A DNA stretch of 64,000 bases from assembly GCA_016716525.1 (NCBI GenBank), contig JADJWE010000010.1, forward strand, positions 186,001 through 250,000. Reading direction: 5' to 3'. The translations under genes were made by a program, and so were the position numbers. How positions within the stretch are numbered: position 1 is the stretch's first letter; each line of letters opens with the position of its first letter. The notes beneath the pieces are model-generated. The model was not told the DNA's origin. It ran no database searches and worked only from the letters and a program-made list of their open reading frames with translations. Source of the DNA: Candidatus Flexicrinis affinis. GTDB lineage: Bacteria > Chloroflexota > Anaerolineae > Aggregatilineales > Phototrophicaceae. This document shows, one piece after another, positions 8,170 to 16,878 of the stretch.

Positions 8170-10026
8170 TTACCCGCTGCGCGTGAGCCACACGCCGAGG
8201 TCGTCGAGCTGCCACGTGCCGCTGAGCGTGCGGTCGGTCAGCTTGTAGACGACTTTGGCGATCGGCGGCTTGCCGGCGGGCAGCAGGTCGCCAATGAGGA
8301 CGTCGCCGGTCTGGTCGATGGCTGGGATCGCCCCCGTCCACGAGTCCGACGTGCCGTCGACGTACACGACCTTGACCTTCCATGTGGCGGCGGTCGCGGT
8401 GGTGGTTTGCGCGGTAAACGTCCAGCGGAACCCGTCGACCGAGCCGGGTGTCACAGGCGCGTTGTCCTTGAACTTGAGCGATCCGGGCGTGGCGGCCTTG
8501 CTGCCCTTGCCCTTGAAGCGGAATGAGCACACACCGGCGATCGGGGCGGAATTGACCGGCTTGTCGCCTGTGAGCTTCGATTTCCACGGCGTGGAGAGGC
8601 CGCATCCGCCGCCGTTTTCGAAGTTCGTATCCGCGCCGCGCGACTGGACTTGCAGCTCATACGCGCCGAGGTCGCATGCTTCGCCGCTGATCGGCAGGCC
8701 GCGCTGGTCGTGCAGTCCGCACGGATCGCCCCCCGCATCCACCGCCGGCGAGTCGGGCAGCAGCGCCAGCGTACGTGTGCCGTTGGTGGCGCCATACGCT
8801 TCTAGCACCGGCGAGACGCGGGGATCAACGCCGGTGAGCAGCAGCGAGGGTGGCCCTGCCACGTTGCCACAGCCGGTACCCCCTATGCTCGTATCGAGTA
8901 CGACAAGCTGCGCAAGGGATGACCCGGAACCGGTACAGTCCACGGGTTGTCCACTGAAGGTTCGCACATTATTGGCGATGATCGTGCGGCGTACGATGGG
9001 CGGGTTTGAGGCCAGTACCTGCAAGCCGGCGGCGGTCTGCGTGGCCGTGTTGTAAGCGATGGTCGAATCGTTGATCTCGGTGAGAGTTATGCCGGTGACG
9101 ACTACGCCAGCACCGTTGAAGTCTTCCTCAGTCGTGTTGTAGGCGACCGTGACGTGATCCAGTGTGATGAGTCCGCTGTGGATGTGTATGGCGCCCGCAC
9201 CTTCGGTCGACAGATTGCCCGAGACCTCGGTGTATTCGAGCCTGACGTGCGCCCCGCTGTCGGCCGTGCTGGAACCGACCCCGCTGATGGCGCGCGCCGT
9301 ATTGTCGGTGATCGCGGAATGGGATGCGCGCAAGAACGCCCCGCTCCCGACATAGGCCCCGCCGCCGATGTACGCGCTGCATCCGTGCAAGGTGACGTGA
9401 TCGAGCAGCGCGGAAGCGCCGGCCTGCACGGCGAGGCATCCGCCGTTTTCAGTGCCGGCACTCCCGCCTTCGATCGCGATACGCGACAGATGCAGCACGC
9501 CGCCGGGTGCAACCTCGATGCCACGGCGGTTGGGCTGTGCATGGATCGTGATCCGTCGATCGGGAAGGCCGACGACGAAAACCGTACCCGTGACGTCCAG
9601 ATCGCCGTTTGATTCCACGTCCGCCACATCGGAGAAGGCGAGGGTGACGTCATAGATATCGGGTGCAAATGTGATCACCGCGCCGCCGAGCGCATTGGCT
9701 TCCATGATCGCGGCGCGCAGCGTACAGCCACCGACCGGGTTACACTGCCCATCGCCGGGAGTGGGATCGGGTGTGTCCTCCGTGCTAATCACGATGAACG
9801 TTGCGCGCGGTGTGGTGATGACAGGCTCGGTGGCAGGCGGAATGGTCGCGGTCGCCACAGTTCCGGACGCCATAAGCTGCTGATACGCCGCCATATCATA
9901 CTGCGCACGCTCGACGAGTGGGACATCCGGCCCAACGGGCGGGGGCAGCGGCGCACGCTGCGCGCCCGACGACAGCAGCGTCAGCGCGGACAGTAGGACG
10001 ACGACGGCAGCAGTACGGCGCATCAC
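8170..10026 (-). CDS. Secreted right-handed beta-helix protein with CSLREA-type domain
   Basis: A 618-aa exported protein. A signal peptide covers about residues 1-23 (RRT, then a hydrophobic run to SSGAQR). The CSLREA-like motif CTLRAAIMEANALGG follows FIVISTEDTPDP near residues 78-115. Repeated short beta-coil units (residues about 140-430, rich in N, T, G and hydrophobics, such as ITDNTA, VAYNTT, IAYNTA, IANNVR) form the predicted parallel beta-helix. The segment LPDSPAVDAGG..CGLHDQRG..C.LGAYE is the usual choice-of-anchor Q-like end. The last 170 residues form a separate beta-rich domain. Such proteins are common large surface proteins of Chloroflexota; binding partner unknown. No sorting motif or C-terminal membrane helix is visible. 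Confidence 0.8.
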   Translation of the reverse strand: MMRRTAAVVVLLSALTLLSSGAQRAPLPPPVGPDVPLVERAQYDMAAYQQLMASGTVATATIPPATEPVITTPRATFIVISTEDTPDPTPGDGQCNPVGGCTLRAAIMEANALGGAVITFAPDIYDVTLAFSDVADVESNGDLDVTGTVFVVGLPDRRITIHAQPNRRGIEVAPGGVLHLSRIAIEGGSAGTENGGCLAVQAGASALLDHVTLHGCSAYIGGGAYVGSGAFLRASHSAITDNTARAISGVGSSTADSGAHVRLEYTEVSGNLSTEGAGAIHIHSGLITLDHVTVAYNTTEEDFNGAGVVVTGITLTEINDSTIAYNTATQTAAGLQVLASNPPIVRRTIIANNVRTFSGQPVDCTGSGSSLAQLVVLDTSIGGTGCGNVAGPPSLLLTGVDPRVSPVLEAYGATNGTRTLALLPDSPAVDAGGDPCGLHDQRGLPISGEACDLGAYELQVQSRGADTNFENGGGCGLSTPWKSKLTGDKPVNSAPIAGVCSFRFKGKGSKAATPGSLKFKDNAPVTPGSVDGFRWTFTAQTTTATAATWKVKVVYVDGTSDSWTGAIPAIDQTGDVLIGDLLPAGKPPIAKVVYKLTDRTLSGTWQLDDLGVWLTRSG

Positions 10027-10384
10027 ATGTTCCTCGGTGAAACGGGTCCAAAACGAACCTTACCGCGCGGTGTGGTCGCCGGACAAAAAGAGGCGCGAAC
10101 GTAACAGGATTCTATCATTAGCATCTGTCGGGTTAACGCTATTCCAACCGCAAACAACCTTAAAACTAGTGGACAGGTGTTCCAGTTCCATGCTATAAAA
10201 GGGGGGTACTCCACTGATTCAGCCCCCCTCCGCATGGGGCTGATTTGTCCTCGCAATCCGACTCAGCTAATGAACGATCCGGAGCGGCTGTCGTCTCTTA
10301 TTCGACAGTGGGATACAGTGTGATTCTGTTGGTTATTTGTTACAGGTCAGGCCTGCCTGACGACGATTCAGGAGACGGTTCCAC
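10027..10384 (+). promoter_or_regulatory. Divergent intergenic region and nrdJ leader with two palindromes
   Basis: This 358-bp gene-free stretch separates the surface protein (reverse strand) from nrdJ. It holds a hairpin CAGCCCC (10220-10226)/GGGGCTG (10236-10242) and a palindrome GTCAGGC-CT-GCCTGAC at 10346-10361, 24 bases before the nrdJ start, where it could act as an operator or translational hairpin. CAGGAGAC just before the start probably serves as ribosome binding site. A cobalamin riboswitch was looked for and not found. Confidence 0.4.
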
Positions 10385-13300
10385 ATGGCACAATCCTCCG
10401 CCACCGACAATAACGCCCTCCACGATCTGGGATACAAGATCTTTCTCGATCGATATGCCCTGAAGGATATGACGCGTGCCTCGCTGGCGGTTGGCGACAC
10501 GGTGATCGTCGTCGTCGACTCGAAGACGGGCCAGCGCGAGGTCGGGACGGTGACGGAGATCGACCTGCCATCGGTCACCGTGAAACTGCTCGACGGCGAG
10601 ACGGTGACGCGCGACCTCGAGCACGTCGACAAGCCGCTGGAGATTCAGCCCGGTCAGATGATGGATCGTGTGGCGCGTGGCATTGCCGATATCGAAACGA
10701 CCGACGCGGCCAAGGCCGAGTGGGCAAAGAAGTTTCGCTGGCTGCTGGACGGCTGGAAGTTCGTCCCCGGCGGCCGAATCTTGGCCGGCGCCGGCACCGA
10801 TCAACAGCTTACCTACTACAACTGTATGCCGCCGGAACAAGAGATTCTGACGGCCGACGGCTACCGGCCTATCGCCGAAGTGTCGGTCGGCGATATGGTA
10901 GTCACCCACCGCAATCGTCTGCGCAAAGTGCTGCACAAGTTCGAGCGCCAGACGCAGGAACCGCTTTACACGTTCTCGATGCGCAAGCTGGGTTTCGATG
11001 ATCTGCGCGTTACGGGAGATCACAAGGTGCTGGTGATCCGGTCGGAGACCGTGAACAGGCATCGTTCCCGTGACGGCCTGCGCCTAGGTGAAGAACCACA
11101 GTGGATTCCTGCCAAGGATCTGCGTGTCGGTGATTTCCTCGCGGCGGCCTACAACGGCGACGTCAGCGGCCAAGACGTACTCTATGTGTCCAACTACGTC
11201 GGTCGTGAAGACTACCCTGGCCGGCCAGCAGGCAGCGCCTACGAAGTCCGTGACGGTTGGCTGAACAAGCCGCGCGTACAGCCTGACGGCACGAAGGTCA
11301 TCGGGAAGCCCACAGCGGCAATTCGCGACGCGCTCGTCATTGACGAGCCGCTGATGGAGCTGTTTGGCCGCTGGCTGGGAGATGGATGTGTCACGCATCG
11401 CACCGGCACCAAGACACCTTCAGGTATCAAGATCGTCTTTGGGCTTGACGAACAGGTCGACGCCGAAGCGATCGCGGCAATCATCGAAGACAAGTTTGGC
11501 ATTGCCCCCTCGATCAAGATAAGCAGCACGGGCCGGTGGCTCGATCTGTGGGTCAACGCAATGCCGGTCGGCGAGTTCTTTGCTGGGCTGTTCGGGCGCT
11601 ATAGCCACGGCAAGACAATCCCCGCCGACCTCATGCGCCAACCTGACAATCTGATCACGGCGCTGCTGCGCGGACTGTTCCGCGCTGACGGATACACCAG
11701 CGGGCAGTACGTGGGCATTCTCTTGTCGAACCGCGCGCTGGCCGTACAAGTGCATCAGCTTCTGCTTCGTCTCGGCTACTTCTTCTCGATCTTCGAGAAC
11801 ACCCACGAGAACGGCAGAACCGAGGCATTCCGCGTGACCGCCGGGTTAGGTGAGGCGCGCGACCTGTACGAGAACTTCTTCGACCGATCCGCGCCTGACG
11901 CCCGTGGATTCCGTTCGCATCTCGAATACGACGGCCTGAAGTGGGTGCGTATCGAGACGATCACCACGTCGATCTATTCCGGCACGGTGATGGACATCGA
12001 GGTCGAGGAAGACCACTCGTTTGTGTCTGCTGGTGTCGTGGTATCGAACTGTTACGTAGTCCCGTCCCCCCGTGATTCGCGCGGCGGGATCATGGAAACG
12101 CTGTCGCAGATGACCGAGATCATGTCGCGCGGCGGCGGTGTCGGGATTAACATCTCGTCACTGCGCCCCCGCCATGCGTACGTGAAGGGCGTCAACGGGC
12201 GCTCGTCCGGCGCGGTGAGCTGGGGCGCGCTGTACAGCTTCGTCACCGGCCTGATCGAGCAAGGTGGGAGTCGAAGGGGCGCTCTTATGTTAATCTTAAA
12301 TGATTGGCATCCGGACGTCTTCAACTTTATTAGCAGCAAGCGACAGGCTGGCCAGATCACCAACGCCAACATCAGCGTCGGCGTGAGCGACAAGCTGATG
12401 GACGCGATCAAGGACGACGGCGACTGGGTGCTGCAGTTCCCCGACACGTCCGACCCGGCCTATGACGCCGAATGGGACGGCAACCTCGAAAAGTGGCTGG
12501 AAGCCGGCCGCAAGACGCACGTCTACAGGACGGTCAAGGCGCGCGAAATCTGGAACGCCATCATCGAGAGCGCGTGGGCCAGCGCCGAGCCGGGCGTGTG
12601 GTTCCGCGAGCGCAGCAATAAGCTGGCGAACTCGTGGTACTTCAATCCGCTGATCAGCACTAACCCGTGCTTCACCGGCGATACGCGAATCCATACGACC
12701 GAGGGTTTGGTCAAGGCGCATGACCTGTGGGACGATGAGACCGACATCGGAGTCGCGGTCGACAGTCGATTCGGGATCGAGTCGCGCTCGTTGGCCGCCA
12801 GCCGTGTGTTCATGACCGGGGTCAAGCCGGTGTTCAAGCTGCAGACCGACGAGGGCTACAGCGTGCGTGCTACGGCAGATCACCGCTTCATGACTCCGCG
12901 CGGATGGGTCGAACTGCGCGACCTCAAGCCGGGTGACCACGTGCACGTCATGAACCGCAAGGGAACATTCGGGCGGCAGGGATCGCTCGAGCTGGGCCGC
13001 GTGCTGGGCTGGCTTGTCGGCGACGGCACGCTCAAGGCCGATCGTGCGGTGCTGTCGTTCTTCGGTGAAGAGAAGCGCGAGCTTGCGCCGCTGTTCGCCG
13101 AGCACGTCAACACGGTCGTACAGGGTGTAGGCACCCGCACCACGCGCACCTATCCAGTCGGCGTGGTCGAGGTCGCGGATCGCGACGAGGCGCGCGTCCA
13201 GTCCGAGCGGTTGCGCCAGTTGGCCGAGGAATACGGCCTGACCGAGGACAAGTTCCAAGTGCCGGAGGTCGTCTTCCGCGGTACGGAAGAGATGCAGCGT

Positions 13301-15385
13301 GGTTTCTTGCAGGCGCTCTTCACTGCCGACGGCAGTGTGCAGCATGCCAGCGGCATGGCGCATATTCGCTTGGCGAGCAGCCACGTCGCGTTGCTTGAGC
13401 AGGTGCAGGTCGTCCTCGCCAATTTCGGTATTGCCTCACGTATCTTCCGCAACCGCCGCAAAGCACAATATCGCATGATGCCGGACGGCAAAGGTGGTTC
13501 GAAGGCATACTGGACGCGTGCGCAACATGAGTTGGCGATCACCAAGTCGAATCTGGCGACATTTGCAGACGAAATCGGCTTCCTGACGGGCGCGAAGCAG
13601 GACCGGCTCGCTTCCCGGCTTGCCGGTTATAGCAAGGGCCCCCGTACCGAGTCGTTCGTGGCGAAGGTCGCGTCTGTGATGCCCGATGGCGAGGAAGCTG
13701 TCTTCGATTTGAACGAACCGGTTACCCATGCGATCCCTGTTAATGGGATTATTACACATAATTGCGGCGAACAGCCACTCGGTGCGTTCTCGGTTTGCAA
13801 CCTTGGCGCGATCAATCTGGCCAAGTTCTACGACGGCGAGAATCACGACGTGGCATGGGACGACCTCGCCAGCACCGTGCGGTATGCCGTGCGCTTCCTC
13901 GACAACGTGATCGACAGCACGCCGTACTTCTTCGAGGAGAATGCGCGCGTGCAGGGCATGGAGCGGCGCGTCGGCCTCGGCACGATGGGCATCGCCGAGC
14001 TGATGATCCATCTGGAAGTCCGCTACGGCAGCCCCGAGTCGGAAGACTTTATCGACAAGCTGTACAAGTTCATCTGCGTGAACGCCTACGACGAATCGGT
14101 CGAGATTGCCAAGACCAAGGGGCCGTTCTCCGCCTTTGACGCCGAGAAGTTCCTGCAGTCCGGCTTCATCCAGACGCTGCCCGACGAACTGCGCGAGAAG
14201 ATCCGCACCCACGGCATCCGCAACGTCACGCTGCTGACGCAAGCGCCGACCGGCACGACCGGCACGCTCGTGAACACCAGCACCGGAATCGAGCCGTTCT
14301 TTAGCTGGGTGTATTACCGCAAGAGCCGGCTCGGCTTGCACGAGGAGAAGGTGCCCATCGTGCAGCAGTGGCTGGATGCCAACCCCGACATGACCGACAA
14401 GGATCTGCCGGAATACTTCGCAACGGCGATGGATCTGACGCCGGAGGAGCACGTGCGGGTGCAGGCCGCCTTCCAGCGCTGGATCGACTCGGCCATCAGC
14501 AAGACGTGCAACGTCCCCAACGAGTACACCGTCGAGCAGGTCAGCGAGCTGTACAAGCTGATGTACGAGTTGGGCTGCAAGGGCGGCACGATCTACCGCG
14601 ACGGAAGCCGCGACGAGCAGGTACTTATGCTCAAGGGCGACGAGCGCGCCGAGAAGGAAATGGAGAAGCGCGCCAAGTCCGACGGCGTGCCCGCGGCGGC
14701 CGAGGCCATCGCCGCGCTGACCACGCCGGTCACGCAGGTGACGACCCCGCACCGCGTGTATCCGCGCCCCGGCAAGCTGTTCGGCGTGACGGTCAAGGTG
14801 GCCACGCCGTTCGGCACCGCCTACGTCAACATGAACGTCGACGAGAACGGCAACCCGTTCGAAGTCTTCATCACGGCGCCGGGCAAGGCCGGCAGCGACC
14901 TACAGGCCGACGCCGAAGGCTTGGGCCGCCTGATCACGCTGTCGCTGCGGACGACCGACCCGCACAACCGGCGCGAGATGCTGCGCCTGATCATCGAGCA
15001 GCTGCGCGACATCGGTGGCGCACGCGTGAGCGGCTTCGGCCCCAACCGTGTGACCTCGCTGCCGGACGCCGTCGCCCGCGCGCTGGAGGATCACTTCTTC
15101 AATGTGCCGCAGCCCGCGCAGCTCAGCCTACCGCTGGGCCACGAGTCCGGTGGCGAGCACGCTCCGGTCAAGCTGCCGCCAGTCACGGGGGCGGGCGCCG
15201 CGCCGGAGGACGAGCCTGCGCCAGTGCTGGCCTTCGAGCAGGGGCCGGACGGCGAACAGCCGCAGGGCTATACCAACGGCCACAAGCTGATGGGCGCGGA
15301 CATGTGCCCGTCGTGCCACACCATCTCGCTGATCCGGACGGAGGGCTGCCGCAAGTGCCTCACCTGCGGCTACAGCGAGTGCTAG
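10385..15385 (+). CDS. nrdJ: Adenosylcobalamin-dependent (class II) ribonucleoside-diphosphate reductase with two inteins
   Basis: A 1666-codon precursor that, after splicing, gives a reductase of about 892 aa converting ribonucleotides to deoxyribonucleotides with AdoCbl as radical source. Extein sequence is resumed at residue 556 (CYVVPSPRDS) and at residue 1127 (CGEQPLGAFSVCNLGA). The second junction falls inside the NPCGE active-site motif, the first just before the redox-active Cys of TYYNCYV. LTQAPTGTTGTL and the finger-loop region are intact. The C-terminal tail CPSC..CRKC..CGY..C is a zinc-ribbon-like Cys tail that rereduces the active site in this family. The ATG at 10385 follows a CAGGAGAC ribosome site. 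A terminator lies 57 bp downstream. Confidence 0.93.
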   Translation: MAQSSATDNNALHDLGYKIFLDRYALKDMTRASLAVGDTVIVVVDSKTGQREVGTVTEIDLPSVTVKLLDGETVTRDLEHVDKPLEIQPGQMMDRVARGIADIETTDAAKAEWAKKFRWLLDGWKFVPGGRILAGAGTDQQLTYYNCMPPEQEILTADGYRPIAEVSVGDMVVTHRNRLRKVLHKFERQTQEPLYTFSMRKLGFDDLRVTGDHKVLVIRSETVNRHRSRDGLRLGEEPQWIPAKDLRVGDFLAAAYNGDVSGQDVLYVSNYVGREDYPGRPAGSAYEVRDGWLNKPRVQPDGTKVIGKPTAAIRDALVIDEPLMELFGRWLGDGCVTHRTGTKTPSGIKIVFGLDEQVDAEAIAAIIEDKFGIAPSIKISSTGRWLDLWVNAMPVGEFFAGLFGRYSHGKTIPADLMRQPDNLITALLRGLFRADGYTSGQYVGILLSNRALAVQVHQLLLRLGYFFSIFENTHENGRTEAFRVTAGLGEARDLYENFFDRSAPDARGFRSHLEYDGLKWVRIETITTSIYSGTVMDIEVEEDHSFVSAGVVVSNCYVVPSPRDSRGGIMETLSQMTEIMSRGGGVGINISSLRPRHAYVKGVNGRSSGAVSWGALYSFVTGLIEQGGSRRGALMLILNDWHPDVFNFISSKRQAGQITNANISVGVSDKLMDAIKDDGDWVLQFPDTSDPAYDAEWDGNLEKWLEAGRKTHVYRTVKAREIWNAIIESAWASAEPGVWFRERSNKLANSWYFNPLISTNPCFTGDTRIHTTEGLVKAHDLWDDETDIGVAVDSRFGIESRSLAASRVFMTGVKPVFKLQTDEGYSVRATADHRFMTPRGWVELRDLKPGDHVHVMNRKGTFGRQGSLELGRVLGWLVGDGTLKADRAVLSFFGEEKRELAPLFAEHVNTVVQGVGTRTTRTYPVGVVEVADRDEARVQSERLRQLAEEYGLTEDKFQVPEVVFRGTEEMQRGFLQALFTADGSVQHASGMAHIRLASSHVALLEQVQVVLANFGIASRIFRNRRKAQYRMMPDGKGGSKAYWTRAQHELAITKSNLATFADEIGFLTGAKQDRLASRLAGYSKGPRTESFVAKVASVMPDGEEAVFDLNEPVTHAIPVNGIITHNCGEQPLGAFSVCNLGAINLAKFYDGENHDVAWDDLASTVRYAVRFLDNVIDSTPYFFEENARVQGMERRVGLGTMGIAELMIHLEVRYGSPESEDFIDKLYKFICVNAYDESVEIAKTKGPFSAFDAEKFLQSGFIQTLPDELREKIRTHGIRNVTLLTQAPTGTTGTLVNTSTGIEPFFSWVYYRKSRLGLHEEKVPIVQQWLDANPDMTDKDLPEYFATAMDLTPEEHVRVQAAFQRWIDSAISKTCNVPNEYTVEQVSELYKLMYELGCKGGTIYRDGSRDEQVLMLKGDERAEKEMEKRAKSDGVPAAAEAIAALTTPVTQVTTPHRVYPRPGKLFGVTVKVATPFGTAYVNMNVDENGNPFEVFITAPGKAGSDLQADAEGLGRLITLSLRTTDPHNRREMLRLIIEQLRDIGGARVSGFGPNRVTSLPDAVARALEDHFFNVPQPAQLSLPLGHESGGEHAPVKLPPVTGAGAAPEDEPAPVLAFEQGPDGEQPQGYTNGHKLMGADMCPSCHTISLIRTEGCRKCLTCGYSEC
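10823..12049 (+). other. Intein 1 in NrdJ (residues 147-555), LAGLIDADG type
   Basis: The insert begins with Cys147 (CMPPEQEILTADG, splicing block A) and ends before Cys556. Block B is in VTGDHKVL and block F in VMDIEVEEDHSFVSAG. Two LAGLIDADG-like helices, LFGRWLGDG and LLRGLFRADG, mark an intact homing endonuclease domain. The C-terminal pair is Ser-Asn rather than the usual His-Asn, so the penultimate histidine that assists Asn cyclisation is missing; some natural inteins splice without it. Length is 409 aa. The +1 extein residue is Cys. The splicing boundary was set by restoring the known TYYNCYV extein sequence. Confidence 0.92.
12668..13762 (+). other. Intein 2 in NrdJ (residues 762-1126), LAGLIDADG type
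   Basis: The insert starts at Cys762 (CFTGDTRIHTTEG) and ends with the canonical His-Asn (NGIITHN) before Cys1127. Block B is RATADHRFMT, block F is VFDLNEPVTHAIPVNG. LGRVLGWLVGDG and FLQALFTADG are the two endonuclease helices. It is 365 aa long and splits NP/CGE, the catalytic Asn-x-Cys-x-Glu motif of ribonucleotide reductases, a well-known intein site. Reductase activity therefore depends on splicing. Intein 1 and intein 2 differ clearly in sequence, so they are independent acquisitions, not a duplication. Confidence 0.93.
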
Positions 15386-15441
15386 GCGCGGACGCTACGC
15401 GCCAGTGATGAGTGATGCGCCAAATTGACAGGTAGGAAATC

Positions 15442-15478
15442 CACCCCTTGTTCACCTACGGACAAGGGGTGTTTCTTT
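15442..15478 (+). terminator. Rho-independent terminator after nrdJ
   Basis: A 10-bp perfect stem, CACCCCTTGT (15442-15451) with ACAAGGGGTG (15462-15471), is followed by TTTCTTT. It lies 57 bp past the nrdJ stop and 18 bp before the stop of the convergent gene, so it may serve both strands. Confidence 0.85.
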
Positions 15479-15495
15479 CAACATGAGACCCCGCC

Positions 15496-16776
15496 TCACT
15501 GCCCCAGCGTGACGGTCGGGACGACGTCACTCGGGCCGGCGGAGGGCTGCTGATTGATCGCCGCGGCGATGATCAGCGCGGCCAACAGGATCAACAGCAG
15601 GATCGCTAACCCCCGCACGGTCGCCGGATCGGGGGGACGCGTCCCCGCCGACCCGCCTGACTTACGAAGCTGCTCCGGCTTGACGCGTTCGCGCACCCAT
15701 GACTCGAACAACCCTGCGCGCACCCGCACCTGGTTGGGCGTGTTGTCCACGACCTCCACGAAATCCAGACGGCGCAGCACCGCATACACGGCCGTCAGGT
15801 CGAGCGGGTAGTCGCTGTCGGCCAGCCACGCCTCGACATCCTCGCCGCGCAGGGGCGCATCCGGCCGTTCGAAATGCTGATACGCCAGCGCCGCCACCAC
15901 CGCCTGCTCGTCGGCGTTAAGGTTCTCCCACACCTGCTTGAAATACGGCGCGGCTTCGGCGGCGAGCGCGGGCCGCACCGCGCGCAGATGATCGACGCGA
16001 TACGCCTCGCCGTGCGACTGCGCATGAACGGCCAGCGCGGCCTTCAGCGTCCACTCCGGCAGGCCGCCGGTCAGCGCATACAGCGCTGCGACCAGCTCCG
16101 GGTCGGCGCCGTCGCGCCCCATATTGAGCAGATCGCCCGTCTCTTGCAGCGTCAAGGCCAACAGCCGCGCGGTGTAGTCCGGTTGAACGAGCGGCGCGAG
16201 CCGGACCAGCGCGCCTTCCTGATCGAGATGCGCGGCGAACACCATCCCCAACTGCGGGCCGATCATCCCGCTCATCCACGCACCGAGGTCGGCGGGATGC
16301 TCGCCACGGGCAACGGCTTCCGCCAGCGGTTCGACGCCGTCGACGACCCACACCAGCCTGCGGTGCGGTCGGATCAGTTCGAACAGCTCGGGCAAGCCGG
16401 TTTCGGTCAGCCACACGCGCTGTTCGGCGGCGGACTTTTCGTCGGGCCAGCGCGGCAGGCGGTGGACGGACAATCCGCGTGCCGAGGCGGCGTCCTTGCC
16501 GGCCTGATACAGCGCGGCCAGCCAGCGGCGCTCGTCGGTCGCGGCGGCCATGTCGGGGAAGGCCCACACGAACGTATCGTCGAAGCGGCGGCGAATGTGC
16601 TCAAGCAGGGCGGTTTGCCCGGCGCGGCGGCGGCCGACGACCGTGAACGCGCACGAAACCGCGGCGCTCGTCAGGTGTTGATGAATGCGGGCGATGACGT
16701 CGGCACGCCCGACAAACGGGGAAGTGGGTTGGGCCGAATCGAACGAGTGATGCGGCACACCGTTGTCCTCTGGCAT
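15496..16776 (-). CDS. AAA/STAND-like P-loop protein with degenerate Walker A and C-terminal membrane anchor
   Basis: A 426-aa protein. FVGRADVIARIHQHL near residues 20-35 is the usual lead-in of AAA_16/STAND ATPases, but the P-loop reads VGRRRAGQTALLEHI: the expected GKT/GKS lysine is Gln, so nucleotide hydrolysis is doubtful. LVWVVDGVEPLAE near residue 150 is a Walker B-like strand with Asp but no following acid. Residues about 265-370 are helical with a winged-helix look (AVYAVLRRLDFVEVV). One hydrophobic segment near residues 390-410 (ILLLILLAALIIAAAI) anchors it, followed by about 17 extracytoplasmic residues. Function unknown. It converges on nrdJ and is divergent from fabI, with 102 bp between. 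Confidence 0.6.
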   Translation of the reverse strand: MPEDNGVPHHSFDSAQPTSPFVGRADVIARIHQHLTSAAVSCAFTVVGRRRAGQTALLEHIRRRFDDTFVWAFPDMAAATDERRWLAALYQAGKDAASARGLSVHRLPRWPDEKSAAEQRVWLTETGLPELFELIRPHRRLVWVVDGVEPLAEAVARGEHPADLGAWMSGMIGPQLGMVFAAHLDQEGALVRLAPLVQPDYTARLLALTLQETGDLLNMGRDGADPELVAALYALTGGLPEWTLKAALAVHAQSHGEAYRVDHLRAVRPALAAEAAPYFKQVWENLNADEQAVVAALAYQHFERPDAPLRGEDVEAWLADSDYPLDLTAVYAVLRRLDFVEVVDNTPNQVRVRAGLFESWVRERVKPEQLRKSGGSAGTRPPDPATVRGLAILLLILLAALIIAAAINQQPSAGPSDVVPTVTLGQ

Positions 16777-16840
16777 CGTCCCTCACTTTCGCGGTGATGT
16801 GCTAGACTATAGCGCACTTACGACGGCACTAGCCAAACAT

Positions 16841-16860
16841 CCTGCCCACGCTCGGGCAGG
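16841..16860 (+). promoter_or_regulatory. Hairpin in the fabI leader
   Basis: CCTGCCC and GGGCAGG form a 7-bp stem ending 18 bp before the fabI ATG. It could be an operator or leader hairpin; nothing else identifies it. Confidence 0.3.
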
Positions 16861-16878
16861 CTCAAACTGGAGGGGATT

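Noticed and set aside
10100..10384. Cobalamin riboswitch upstream of the AdoCbl-dependent nrdJ
   Set aside because: CAGGAGAC near 10370 resembles the end of a B12 box, but the remaining conserved boxes (GCCACTG and the core helices) are absent and the string sits where a ribosome site is expected.
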